NCBI GenBank assembly: GCA_020543525.1
Contig: JAHYIO010000003.1
Span: forward strand, 1,550,001-1,614,000
Reading direction: 5' to 3'
From: Coriolopsis trogii
Taxonomy: Eukaryota; Basidiomycota; Agaricomycetes; Polyporales; Polyporaceae
DNA: 64,000 nt
Part shown: in pieces, positions 36,536 through 48,445 of the stretch
How the letters are laid out: each line of letters opens with the position of its first letter
Position numbering within the stretch: the stretch's first letter is position 1
Notes under the pieces: generated by a model
The model's input: the letters and a program-made list of their open reading frames with translations, nothing else
Told to the model about the DNA's origin: nothing
Database searches by the model: none
Translations under genes and position numbers: made by a program

Positions 36536-36760
36536 AGTAGGTGGAGGTCGGAGAGGCTACCAAACGGAGTAGGTCCGTGGGCGTTTATCAGCCCGAGCCC
36601 CGTTGTTTACCAATATTTGGCGCCAGCCGTCGGTGAGAGTTGAGGCCAACACACTTAGACACGTGACCTCCTCTCTTCTGTCCGGCGCTTCGTGACTTAG
36701 CCTGGTCTTCGCCTCAGGATCCTGGCCTCAACTCGAACCGACGGATGGGCAGGAGCCTGG
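36536..36760 (-). repeat. Right inverted arm (225 bp)
   Basis: This is the reverse complement of the left arm without any mismatch. Confidence 0.93.
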
Positions 36761-36768
36761 CTCTGAAC

Positions 36769-37255
36769 GCGTCCAACGTCCAGCGTCCACAAGAATTGAG
36801 CAGCTTTACTGTATCCGGTTTTGCATAGGAAAGGCGCTTAGCACTTTCTTGAAAGAACCGCCGGGAGGCGGAGCGCTGGGCATGTTGACTTCCCAACACC
36901 GGCAACTAAGTTGTGTTGCGTGGCAGCAACGGTCCAAGCCTTCTCTGCACCTAGTTAGCTGAAGCTGCCTCACGGCATTTTGTCGTTTGTCGGTGATAAA
37001 ATAGGTGTGTTGTATTGTGATTTCCCCAGCTCGAGTTCACCTCAATTGTTCCCACTTGGGTAGATCGCCGTTGATGGAAGACTGCGCGGGCACTGGCACC
37101 GCAACGTCCACTTAACCTCAACCCCCCCTCCCCCCTCCGGCCTCGCGTTTGCATGCCCATACCCACGCGACAATCACCACCTTCGTGAGCGTCTTTGACT
37201 CGGGCTCAAATACCTGCCTCGATCGATCCCAACAGGTGAGACGTCTCTCTCCATC
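36769..37255. promoter_or_regulatory. Upstream region of the FunK1 gene
   Basis: About 490 bp between the element and the kinase start, with a C/T-rich stretch at 37110-37140. No coding signal is seen. Confidence 0.45.
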
Positions 37256-40050
37256 ATGGCTCCTCAGGCTCACGAGTGGACTTCTGAACTAAACTACACC
37301 CCGTTCAGGCGGGACCATCGAATCAGAGATATAGCTCGACATCCGGACCCTCCCACAACCGCCACAAATCCAGTGGCGCCAAAGGATCGTATGAACATGA
37401 TGAAGGACGCTAGCAATACTACTATCCGCGTGTCCGTTTCTGAATTCCAAACAGCATTCCTCCCTATTCCAGACGATCTCCATGAAGTCTATTCTAAGGT
37501 GACTATCAAGAAGATCTCTGCTAATTTTCGTAAGGGATGGAAGGCGGGAAACCTGACTGAGAAGAAGCTGTCTAAGCTCTGGGTGGGTGATACGTTGCGT
37601 TGTCCTTATGCGTGTTTCGACTGACTTTATGTAGTTGGACGTCAATAAGGCGCAAAGCTTGTGTCCTGGACACATACTCAATCTTTCCGAGGATCGTTAT
37701 GATGGCAGCGATAGTACTAAGTACAAGATCGACGCCTCTTACATCGCTGAGCAGCACAAACCCAGTGTCAAAGCTGGGTTGCCTAATTGGGCGCTTCAGA
37801 ACCTTTCCATTGAGTTCAAGCGGGGTGGAACTTCGAACGACCCCTATGACGACGTCGATGGACATCACGCAGAAACGTCAGCCGAGTCGCATTCCAAGGT
37901 CCGAGGGCAGATCCTGTTGTACGTCAAGCAAGTGTTCCAATATCAGCATCGCACCGCTCTCTTCTTTCTCTTCGTCAATGGCGACCATTTCCGCATGATG
38001 CGATGGGACCGTTCCGGGGTCATCGTCACGCCGTCCACCAACTGCATGAAAGACCTGCACATGACCAGTGTTCTCCTCCAGCTCCTCTATTCATTTTCAC
38101 AGCTGCCACTGGAGCAGCAAGGCTTAGACCCGAGTGCCACCCCGCTTCTTCCGGATTGGCTGGAAATGGATGAACGTTCTCGGTAGCCCGTATGCATACG
38201 ACATCCGCTCGCAGGCACAAACCGCGCCCCTCAGCGATCCGGTGTTGGACAAGTTCTTCCAGCAGGATGCTGGTTTTCAAGCATCACGTCTGTTCAAGCA
38301 GGGCGTCCTTGACGCTGACCCGGCTACCCCTTGCGATCATGCCCCAGCTCGTCCTCTCCCGGAAGACCATGTCTGCCCCGTATTTGAGGAGTTCCGCCGA
38401 CTCTTCCGCAAATCCCTTGACAGCGAATTTCCCCGCTTCATCCTCAAAGTCGGCGAGCGCATCTTCCTCATCGGCAAACCCATCTTCTATAGCTCGGGCT
38501 TCATCGGGCGCGGCACACGTGGATACATCGCCCTGGACTGGAGTACCATGCGCTTCGTCTTCCTCAAGGACGCGTGGCGACCGTTCTATGCTGACCTCGT
38601 ACCAGACGGTGCCACTTTGCGACGTTTGAACGAGACCGGGGTCCACGGCGTTTTGACGTACATCTGCGACTGGGATTCCGAGCAGGAGACGGAAGCGTCC
38701 AACTACTCCCCTCTCACGGGCCCCAAAAAGCGTCCGGATAAGCCAGAGGAGGGCTTGGAGCTCCGTCACATGAAACACTATCGACTCGTTGTGAAAGAGG
38801 TGTGCTTGCCGCTGAGCGACTTCGAGTATGGTCTAGAACTTGTCAAAGCTGTATACGGGTGCATACGAGGTCTGTATATCACCGTCGCCACTCTCAGCAA
38901 ACGAACTGACCGAATCTCCGCAGCCCACTCGGAAGCGTACACACTCTGCAACATCCTACATCGGGATGTGAGTGGGGGAAATATGCTGATACTCCCAACT
39001 GTCGTCAAGACATCGCAGAAGTACTACGTTGTTCGTCAGGGCATCTTGACCGACTGGGAGCTTGCCAAGAACATACATGTCGTCAAAGGGACGCAGCCCC
39101 ATCGGACCGTACGTATCTCCAGAACTTCGTCGTTTGTCCTTGGATCTTTTACTCATGCTCGTGGATGGCAGGGAACCTGGCAGTTCATGTCAGCGTATTG
39201 CCTTTCAGAGTCAGCTCCAGTCCAGCTTGCAGACGAACTCGAGTCCTTCATCCACGTGCTAGTGTGGTTCGCGGTTTGCTACATCCGGTCGGATGTGGTG
39301 AGCGTTCATGGCTTTGTAGATGCATATTTTGATGGCTACCTTGAAAGGGATGGCAGGCAGGTCTGTCCAGCTGCCAAAAAGGCATCAACCCTTACAGGGC
39401 GATTGCAACATGATGACCACCCGGTGACCTTCTTCCGCGAAATCGGCGAAGGGAAGCGTATAAATCATCCTTTCAACAAGCTCTTTTCCACTCTCTTCTC
39501 CCCGCTCAAGGCACGATCCGATGTTCAGCGGTCTGCACGTCCAGAACAACGAATAGACGACGCACTAGGGGACGTCTATGTTCCATTTGACAATGAGATG
39601 GACGACCAGGAAGAAGACCCCTTTGGTCCCATCATACCCAATCCGAATACCATGATATTCCCTGTGACGGCAGCGCCGGCACCGTCGGTAGTCACGCTAG
39701 AGCAGCGGATGGAGGCAGCAAAGCTGGACGATCACCAGTGGATCCTGAACACGCTGAAGGACGTCGGGGCGAACAGTATTCAATATGGTTGGTCTGTCAA
39801 CGACAAGATCCCGAATCGACTAGAGGGCTATATCCCTCGAGTTGAGGTGGCTATCTCCGTCGAGCCTAGCTCTTCTCGCGCGACAGGCGGTGGTGGCAAG
39901 CGCCCCAGAGCGACTGCCATGACGGAGGCTCAGGACGTCGGGCCCGGCGCGTTACAGCCAACAGGGGGCTCCCCTAAGAACAAAAAGCGGAAGAAGAAGG
40001 AGGAGTCAGTTCCGGTGCGTAAGAGCGATCGGATCAAGTCAAGGTCGTAG
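37256..40050 (+). CDS. FunK1-family protein kinase
   Basis: FunK1 kinases are expanded in mushroom-forming fungi. The ATG at 37256 starts MAPQAHEWTSEL. Introns include about 37583-37634, 38183-38234, 38864-38918 and 39108-39170. The N-terminal half has the family block HRTALFFLFVNGDHFRMMRWDRSGVIVT and GRGTRGYIALDWSTMRFVFLKDAWR. The kinase core shows AHSEAYTLCNILHRDVSGGNML (catalytic HRD and Asn), GILTDWELAK (D-W-x-L-A in place of DFG, as usual in this family) and RTGTWQFMSA. The C-terminus ends with a Lys-rich, nuclear-signal-like tail (KNKKRKKKEE). The apparent frame break near 38160 is resolved by the phase-2 intron 38183-38234. Length is about 830 residues. Substrates are unknown. Confidence 0.9.
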
Positions 40051-42793
40051 TAGGTGTGTACGACTGTACGACTGGAGTCGAGTGCCCGACTTTTACTGAA
40101 GATCACCAGGTATCACTCACTGGGCGCATTGCGTGGCGTACTGGAGCGTCATAGCATGTAATACCGAGCCTGCTTCTGCGAACCGGACAAACATTGCAAC
40201 AGGGGAGAGAATGGAAGTGATAGAGGATGCGCATGATGCACGGGTAGACAATAAGGAGACGAAGGAAATCTACAGATCGGGCCAGATAGTGTCGAAACTG
40301 AGAGTCACTAAACAGCTCACACTGGACACACCATACGGAAGGGACTTCAGAACAAGTCATGGTTATATAGTAAACAGACGTAGCGGTAATAGTGATCCAC
40401 AGATACTACCCTATTCGAACTAGGTTGAGCAAGGAAGTAATGTGAGTCGAAGAGTAACTTCGTTTGCAGACGATAGGCAGAAACAGACGTCACCTGAGGG
40501 GAATCCGTCATGGCTCGAGCTTGCTGAGAATCCCGACCTCGTATGCAAAGCTTTGTATGGGTGCCAAAGACGGGAGACCATGCACAAGTCCCAGGCTGAC
40601 GAAGAACGCGAGGCTCATGGTCATTTCGAAGGGATGCGGAGGAGACCAAAGATCGTGCGTATGCTGTCGGATATTCCGACTCGAACTTGCGCCAACCATG
40701 CTGCAGGTTAGGCAGGAACGCCAATCCACTGAATTCGGAGTAGCAGAGATAGAGATTTCCTGAGTATTCGACGAAGACGCTCTTGATACCTAGCGAGCCT
40801 CGCGGGTCTTCGGCTACAGAGGGCAGTGGTAGTGAGCACATTTCGTGGGACGTCGCAGAGGTCTTTCAATGGTTGAGCGAGGTGGCTGTTCCGCTCCGGA
40901 CGAGAATGTCAATACGTGAATTCCAAGAGCACGCTGGAGATTAGACGATGGTGAACGGCAGTCATTGTCTTGGATAGGGGGGGAGAAGACACTCAGAGCG
41001 AGCGCAGAGATGTAACCAGACGCGGGACGGATCCGGAGGGTGGGAGTGATGGCGTCGCGGAGCCGGAGGGCGGGTCGGAGTTGGAGACCTCGCTGATGGC
41101 TCTTTGCGGACCGCGCGCGGGAGGCTGGTGGCTGGTGGCTGGCAGGCGGCGCGTCGACACCGACCGCAACGGTCGCAACCCGCCACGCTGGCGCTCTGGG
41201 GCAACGGCCCTGGCAGCAGGCATCCGACAGTGTCGGACACTCTGTACCCCAAGCTCTCAAGTCCAAGTCTCTCCGATGCTTCTCCATTGTTATCTGATGC
41301 TAGAGGAGGATCAACCTATGCTCGCGACGTTGATCAATGCCAACTCTCACCAACCTTGGGCTCAGGAGAAGTCGCGGTGTCTCGTCTCTGGGTGGTGATA
41401 CCTCTGGCATGCCTGGTACGTCCGACATCTCAAATATGCTTCACCACTCTTGCGGAGTCAAATATATGGGTGGCTTTGGGTAGTCGATGCCCAATTGGGA
41501 GACTCAGGTATGTGGTCACCCGTAATCTGCGCTCGTGAGTTGCCCCCGCATGGCTTCGGTGGTCGAGGAACAACGCCATGCGCGGTCACTCTGCTGGCTT
41601 TTTGGACTGGACGACCGAGGGTAGCCACTCAGTCCGGGGTCTCCGACGGGTCGTCTCGTAGGATATTGCGATAACGAGGTCGAAACACAGGGACGACGAG
41701 TGTCCAGTCTCCATCGTTGTCGGGAGAGAGCACTTCCTCTGGTTAACGATCTTGAGGTCTTGAATCTGGTTGTTTTCGCCCATGTTGGATTCGTTTGCAT
41801 TGGCCGATATTCACGCATAAACGTCGCGACACCAACGTCGATACTATCAATCTAATGTACTGTTTCATTGCGTTGTCAGTGCTCTCCATGTTTTGCTCGA
41901 GCTGCAGGACACATATTACAGCAAGACTCACCAACTTCTCGGGGAGACCGTAGAGTGTGACGCAGTGTGACAATGTGACATGTCACACGGCGTCGCCCTC
42001 TTCGATCGACCGGCGGGTCGTCTGGCAAAGAGGTGATCGGGCCTGTGGCGCAGGCGGGGACGATGCGGGGTCCCAGAGGTGTATTTCTGCCTAGAATGTG
42101 CCTCCGCACTATGTATTGGACCTGGCTTGCTGGAATAATGACCGATTGCGACGCGGATAGTTGCGTGCACTCACCGAGGTGACGCGGTGCAACGCCGCCT
42201 GAGGAGTCGTGAACTTCTCCTAGGACTCAGGAACGTGGATTGCGGGGGTTGCGGAGGGTTTGCTTTTGCGTTGTATAGGGATGGGGCGTGCTGATGAAGA
42301 GATACTCACCAGGATGACCTGTGGCAGGAAACACATAACCCGCTACCCTCATGCGCTGTTCTGCGCTCCCTCCCTAGGCCTGATTCCTGCATCCGTGCGG
42401 GCTTTTCCGCCGACTCCTGCGCCAAGGCGGACCCGCTGGTGGCCATTTCTTGAGAGCGTCTTCGAAGGCAAGGTGACATTGGCTGTGAGCTGCTGTTCGT
42501 CGACATGTTCAAGGGCAAAGTGGGCGCCGCTCGGGGAGGTTGTCCACACTTCCAGCGCCCTGCAACGCGTCGGACTCGGAAATGCGCGAGTAGGATTGAG
42601 CTCTTGATGTTCGCTCTGCTCGCGTTTTCCTCTTACGAGAAGAGGACTTTTCCCCACGTCCATTTCCTATAAGATGGCGGGCTCCCCGCTTGGCCTCTGT
42701 CCCGCCCCTTCCCTTCTTCCTCCCCGCTGCCCGCGCCAGGCCCCATTTCGTTCGTTTCTACGCGCCGTACGTTAATCTACTCACCTAAACCCT
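40051..42793. other. Gene-poor 2.7 kb region
   Basis: I cannot support any gene here. The longest open frame (minus, 40841..40347, 164 codons) and those at 40814-41538 show no recognisable domain. Around 42306-42520 on the minus strand, short exon-like pieces with good GTGAGT donors can be chained, but no product emerges. A small repetitive patch (ctggtggctggtggctgg) lies at 41126-41143. The region may hold degenerated or lineage-specific genes. Confidence 0.5.
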
Positions 42794-43360
42794 ATGTCCC
42801 CTCCCCGTCACCCCGACCCGCCCTTCCCCTCATTTGCCACCATGTCCTTGCGACTCCAACAGGACACCCTTCGCCTCCCCGCATACCGCGAGAGCATCAT
42901 CCTTCGGTTCCACCCGTACCCTCAAAGTCGCCGACGCGCTGCGAGACCGGATCCTTTGATGGTAAGCGCTGCCCTCTGAGACACGGCAATCGCAGGCTTC
43001 ACATTGACTCCAATCAGACCAGCGTTGACTACAGGGATGAGGAGCAGCCTGGGGCGACGCTGTCTGAGGGCGAACATGATGTGAGTCAACATCTGTTGCT
43101 GTTGTAGCTCTTCGCGAGTTGAAGTGCAATTGTCTTCCAGATCCCTCACGAGGAAGTTGTCGAAGCTGTCCCACACCAGGCGGAGGTACCGGAGATCAAG
43201 AGGCGACGCAGCCTCACCGTTCTCATCATTGTGGGTCCGCACCGTGTACTCGTCCCGCGTAGCTTCTCACTCTATCGTTCAGGATCTTGCGTTCGCTGTA
43301 CGCAATGCCGGTCTCTTGAAGAAAAAGCGCTCTGCTTCCCGACTTGACATTGACGGCTGA
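42794..43360 (+). CDS. Small basic protein of unknown function
   Basis: Three or four short exons join in phase 0 without stops. The first runs MSPPRHPDPPFPSF or, from the ATG at 42842, MSLRLQQDTLRLPAYRE. Introns begin GTAAGC (42962), GTGAGT (43081) and GTGGGT (about 43232). The end reads DLAFAVRNAGLLKKKRSASRLDIDG, and the stop is at 43358-43360. About 130 residues are predicted, rich in Arg and Lys at both ends and acidic in the middle (DYRDEEQPGATLSEGEHD). No family is recognised. The consistent intron phases and sizes are the main support. Confidence 0.5.
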
Positions 43361-44248
43361 AGCTTCAAGCTTCGGGCTCGTTTCTTGGTATATCCGTTTC
43401 TTGGTTGGTCACCTCGCGGAGGTAATCGCGTCTCTGTCCACACTCTTCAGCATATACCTCGCTGCTCGCATACGTACAATCCATCTAATGTCCAGAAATG
43501 TATCTATATACGTGTCTTCTTGTGTCACTGCCGCCTCATTGTATAGTATCTGCATCAAATTGAAAGGTTGCTTCTTGGTTCTTGGTTCAATATCTTGGAA
43601 CTACACGTGTTGCATACGGGGCGATCGGTGCTTGAGCTTGAACCTTCTCGGAGTTGAACGGGGCGTTGCTACTGCTTCAACTGGACGTCCTGGTCGCCTT
43701 CACCATCTTGCCACTCATGATCCCGTAGTAACCGGTGCTGCCAACACATCCGCTTAGAGTAAACACATCTCGAAGTTTGCTCACGCATGCTCGTTCACTT
43801 AAGTCTTGACATAGTTCTTCATCTCATCACTTGCTTGCTTCATATTTAACCTCATGTTGTATGTTCCTCACACATATTGACCTTCAACGCTCTTTGTGCG
43901 CACATAGTTGGGCTTCGAGTGGGATTTTCGGGGTTGGGGGTTCACAGTCGTTTGCAGCACTTGGCGGCGTTGGCAGACAATCAGACATGACTCTTGATGC
44001 ACTTGCGATGCGCTTGACGTGTTATCAGGCACACAATGCAAGGGAGGGAGGGGAATGGGTCTCGTAGACATGACACGTCGATGGGCAATGTGATGGTCGG
44101 AACCGCAGGAGTCACAGGCGTCTCCAGGGTTAAGTTCGTCAGATCGTGTTTGGCTTTGTTTGCTGCCTGGGCGGCTATGGAAATTCTGTGCGTTATGGGC
44201 GGTTGTGTGTGGCGAGCACACCTTGGACCCCGACCCGCCGCCCCCATC
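43361..44248. other. Intergenic region upstream of RLP24
   Basis: Nearly 890 bp of A/T-richer sequence. Random short frames only; no gene, repeat or RNA is seen. Confidence 0.55.
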
Positions 44249-45032
44249 ATGCGTGTAGAGAAGTGTTATTTCTGCTCAAAAAGCGTCTATCCCGGACATG
44301 GTGCGTTGTGCTCTTGCTCGTCGCTCGCCCAGAAGCTCACGGCCGATACAGGGAGCGCATTCGTCCGGAACGATGCCAAGGTCTTCCGTTTCTGCAGCTC
44401 AAAGTACGTTTCTTTTTCATTCGGAGAGTAACATCGTCTGACGGTGTACACGCGAAAGATGCAACAAGAACTTCAAGTAAGATCCGGTCCTCGAACCAGC
44501 GTGTAGCGACAAATTGACCATGTATGTAGGATGAAACGGAACCCGAGGAAAGTACGCTGGACGAAGGCGTTCCGGAAGGCCGCTGGTAAAGAGATGACGA
44601 TCGTGAGTACATGTATGTCTTATTCCTTCCGTCTGCGTTGCTCAAGGATGCGCAGGACTCTACTATTGAGTTCGAGAAGAGGAGAAACGTCCCCGTACGT
44701 TACGACCGCGAGCTCATCCAGACCACGGTCAAGGCGATGAAGAGGATAGCAGAGATCAGGCAGAAGAGGGAGCACGCCTTCTGGAAGAACAGGTGCGTCG
44801 CATTGACCCACTCATCACCTGTCCGATATCTGATGTCTATATCAGGATGGCGGTGGCAAGAGAGAAGCTTAAGACCCACAGGGCACGCAAGCTTCAGAAG
44901 ACCTCCGTCAAGCTTGTCCAGCCCATGGCACCCGAAGCACAGAAGGTCAAGGAGAAGATCAAGGTCCCCGCCACGACACGGAGTGCACTAGTCGCAGGGG
45001 AGGGCCGATCCATGGGCATGGACATCGACTGA
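44249..45032 (+). CDS. RLP24: Ribosome biogenesis protein RLP24
   Basis: Rlp24 holds the place of ribosomal protein L24 in nucleolar pre-60S particles and recruits the ATPase Drg1/Afg2. The ATG at 44249 starts [18 protein letters not shown], with the C-x-x-C of the zinc site; FCSSKCNKNF supplies the second pair. Exons join as [20 protein letters not shown], an 18-nt microexon (44459-44476) giving KCNKNFK, then [22 protein letters not shown]. The next blocks are [20 protein letters not shown] and [18 protein letters not shown]. The C-terminal extension ([18 protein letters not shown] onward) separates Rlp24 from true L24. About 190 residues. Confidence 0.94.
44459..44476 (+). other. 18-nt microexon of RLP24 (second zinc-site Cys)
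   Basis: The 18 bases complete KCNKNFK between introns starting GTACGT and GTAAGA. One zinc-ligand cysteine of the treble-clef site is in this exon. Confidence 0.85.
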
Positions 45033-46012
45033 AGCCTCTCCTTGCGCGCTCCTCTCTGTCTGTCCGCCCTTCTCTTCTCGTCATGCTTTATGGCTACGGT
45101 TGGCCCCCCATCGGTGTATTGCTATGTGGTGTATACGTACATGCTATTCAATATGTTCTACCCTGTCGTGTTTATCGCTGTCCTTCCGGCGGGCGTTAGA
45201 ATGTTGCAATGAGTAGGACGAAGCGGGGAAGGGTCCTGCAAGGCGGGTGGTGCCTTTTCCGAAGGCTCAGTTATAAGTCGTTGTACTCGTCCACTCGCGC
45301 GCCGCATCCACCGTGACATTCGTCGGCGACGTCGAGGCAATCATCGCCGTCTAGAAGATGAACCAGGAGACATTGCAACTACGCCCTCGAGAATGACGTC
45401 ACTAATATGATCCTTCTCGTAAACCTCACAAAAGTCTTTGCTCGGTCCATGCAGTCTCGCCATACACAAGAGCTCCTGAGAGACATATGCTTTGTATGCT
45501 GTATGCCTAGTTGTACCTAGATGGCGTCGCAGAGCAGATAACACATGTGGAGGATGTATTCCGGTCACAGTCCAATGACATCGACGAACCAGTATCCCCA
45601 TCCCCATCCCCTGATCTTCACATCTTCATCGACGAACGGGTGTCGGCGTCGGACGACGGTTGCTTCAGTCATCTCCATCATAAGCGACGCTCATGAATTC
45701 GCCTGGTGGGCCCGTGAGGCGCGAGAGCTGAGTCTCCCTTCCACTCGAAGATGCCGGATGACTCCAGTGCCCGGTGCGAGGCGCGAAGGACTTCGCCGAA
45801 CTCAGGTGCGCGCAACAGGGTGGCGAAGCTTCATGTGAGCGGCTTTGGCAAATCAGCAGTATTGCATCCAGTCGGAGTCCGCCGCATACGAGACGAGCCT
45901 GTCACGACAGACCTCGCGCTCGTCCCAGAAAGACCCCGCTATGAATTGCCAATGGGTTGGCGTCATGGTCGTCGACCATACATCGCAGAGGCGCACGGAT
46001 CGGATGGTGGTG
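45033..46012. other. Convergent intergenic region
   Basis: About 980 bp lie between RLP24 and the minus-strand gene. Open frames here are short and lack splice support. No repeat is noticed. Confidence 0.5.
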
Positions 46013-46954
46013 TCAGTACGCGACGTTGTGTGTCGCATGATAATAGCGGTCGCCAACAACAGTGTTGGAACCATCGTGTGGTACCCGGGTCCGTGGTGTC
46101 TTTTGGATATCGCGGGCGCCATAGTAGGGGAGGTCGAGGATGTCCTTCTCGCCCTTGACGATCCCGATAAGCGCATCTTCCATCCACTCCTCGCCCTCCC
46201 TCCAATGACCCGCTCGACCCCAAGCCTTGATGCGCTCAACGGCTTCGTCCATCCGCTTATCTATATCGAGTTCGTCGTAATTTCCTTCCTCCGCAGGACC
46301 CTTCTCAAGCCCAAGCAGGTGGTAGTTGACGAGCAACTCGAGATCGGACTGCAGTTTGGACCGCTCGGAGCAGTACCGCCGATACTTGAGCATCATACGT
46401 AGAATCCCTGCGTAGACAGCGGAAGATCGCGGCACGTATAGCGTGACCGTTGTACCAGCGAGGGGTATCGGCTCCAGCTCGTCTTCCGTATACCCTGGCA
46501 ATGAGGCGGGCATGAGATGGATGCATTGTATGCCATATGGGTCGATGTTCCGTGTTACGCGGTGGGCGCGACCTCGTCGCAGAAAGTCGCCTTCAGTGCG
46601 TACGAGGTAGTCCTTGAATGTGGTAACAGGGAGGTTCAGCTGGGTAAGCATCGCGGATAGTGCCTCGAGTTTTTCGTCCGGCACAAGGAAGGTGAAGTTC
46701 TGTTGAGATCAGCAACAACACAAGCTTGTATGTGTTTGCATACACACCTTTTGGCACCGCGGAAGGCCCATATGCTGGTCCAGGAGGGAGCCCCAGACGA
46801 TGATGTGCGTACACTCGTCGAGTCGCCGTAGTGCAGCGCGTACAATGTCGTCGGTAGGCAGCGAGAAGATGTCTTCCGATCCCTCCTCCACCTCCTTCGA
46901 CGGAGTTGTGAGAGATAGCGTCGAGACCGATAGTGGAAATGATAGACTTGCCAT
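46013..46954 (-). CDS. Hypothetical alpha/beta protein of unknown function
   Basis: The ATG at 46954 starts MASLSFPLSVSTLSL, and the stop is at 46013-46015. One intron of about 45 nt follows LPRCQK and joins to NFTFLVPDEKLEALSAML. The product is about 295 residues. Visible stretches are ECTHIIVWGSLLDQHMG, ILRMMLKYRRYCSERSKLQSDLELLVNYHLLGLE and an acidic, Trp-containing C-terminal third. It is soluble, without a signal peptide or membrane helix. No family is recognised with confidence. A distant link with nucleotidyltransferase-fold proteins was considered, because such a gene lies next to it, but the D-x-D signature is missing. Confidence 0.65.
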
Positions 46955-48445
46955 GGTGGTTGTGGTGAAGAAACAGAATGTCTGAGACGGTGGCGTCGGA
47001 TCTTGCTGACCACAGTGCACGTGACTCATTCATGCGCATGGTTCGAATATTTCCCCGATCAAGCTCATCTCCATCCTGCCATGTCCAACATCTCGGTCAC
47101 CACAGTCCATGAACATCAGGCAGAAGCCGCAAGGATTCTATCTTTGAGGTACTCCAGAACGCAGATGTAGCTATAGCGCACCTACATCATACACAGGCTC
47201 GATGCGGAGGGCTTCGAACACGTTTTCATAGGCGGCTTTGCTTGCGCCGTCTTGGGGAGTTCAAGGCCCCACTATGGCGCTCACTACCCTTAATTTATCG
47301 CGGTTATACCTTGAGAAATACCCGTTCACCAGTAGCACCCTCTGTTTTGTTACCAACTGGTGATCGCATGGTCGCGCCTTTACCCTGCATTTCGACAGCT
47401 TCTCCCTTACCGGCTCTTTCCGGGTCTTTGTAGCTCCGCTTCATTCACTTCCACGTCGCAAATCGCCTCTCCCGTCTACATCCTCGACCTCCCTGGCAGC
47501 CTAAAGCCTGTCACAATCGACATTGTGCATTCCGTATTACCTCACTGTCTGGAACTGGATACTCTCTCTGGGCGTAATCTGGTACTTATCTGGCTATGGG
47601 TATCTGGAAGCACATATCTGGTAGTGCCGGCTCTGTGGTGTCCTCGAGCTCCTCTTGTCATGCCTTGTCTAGATCTTAGGCTGGAATCTCTGCCCGCTCT
47701 AGCAGCTAGGAATTCATAACTCTCTGTGGGCTCTTGGTTTGCGTTCTGCTGTAAGCCCGTGCTCGAAGTCGCTCGCCACAACAATTTAGTGCCGGCGGTG
47801 AGTAGTACGTGTACCAAGTTCAGTTCAGTATGTGTGGATCCTGACTACTGCCAACAGGGAACATCCGCAGAGCACTGTCAATGAGTTCGAGGGTTGAAGC
47901 ACGCCGTGAGTACTTGGTAAGTGACGATCTACCAAGCACGTTGTGGGGACAACGCAGATAATTGCGCAAGAGGACGGGGATGTCAATGACGCAGGAGAGA
48001 AGGTCGATGCTGAGGAGAAGGACGAATACTCCCAGGTATACGTACAGCTCATGTTGCCAACTCCGTAGCCAATGGACCTGCAGCGTTCCATACATTCGCT
48101 CCATGTCTCTATTGTGTCCGATCTGTTTCCAGCGATGTTTACATATGCCCTGTGTCTCAATCCTACGATATATACTGCATGTGTTGCAAAGTAGTGCGTG
48201 AGGATTCCTGATATTGACGTGGGATCCTGAATAGCCCCAGAAAGCCGGTATGGAATCACCAGTTTGAGGTGTCTCATTTCGCTGTGGATTTTTCAGGGTA
48301 CACATTCACAAGCTAACCTTCTATTTTCAGCAGTTTCCGGTGAATATCCTGGGTGACACAGGGGATTTATACAGTGGAAAATCACCGGTTTCTATGTCCA
48401 TAGTGCCCACACAGATAGGTATTTCTTTGTAGTCTCTTGATACAG
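46955..48445. other. Gene-poor 1.5 kb region
   Basis: No supportable gene. The frames at 47360-47719 (+) and 48305-47820 (-) have no recognisable motif. The right end may once have held 5' exons of the next gene, but I could not find them. Confidence 0.45.

Larger units (their letters stand above)
36038..36760. mobile_element. Foldback/MITE-like element with perfect 225-bp inverted arms
   Basis: The arms at 36038-36262 and 36536-36760 are exact reverse complements over 225 bases, checked base by base. They enclose a 273-bp non-coding loop. The 9-bp GCTCTGAAC flanks both sides (36030-36038 and 36760-36768), overlapping the arm tips by one base. An 8-bp reading CTCTGAAC fits the hAT target pattern nTnnnnAn with CAGG...CCTG ends. 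A 9-bp reading and the long arms would suit a Mutator-like element. No transposase is encoded, so it would be non-autonomous. The arm identity implies recent origin or arm conversion. Confidence 0.85.

Noticed and set aside
38134..38240. Apparent frameshift in the FunK1 kinase between the two long open frames
   Set aside because: A 52-nt phase-2 intron (38183-38234, GTAGCC...CTCAG) joins MDERSR to DPVLDKFFQ in frame, so the gene is intact here.
40347..40841. 164-codon minus-strand frame in the gene-poor region
   Set aside because: No ATG context, domain or splice partner could be supported; it may be a gene remnant, but I cannot show it.
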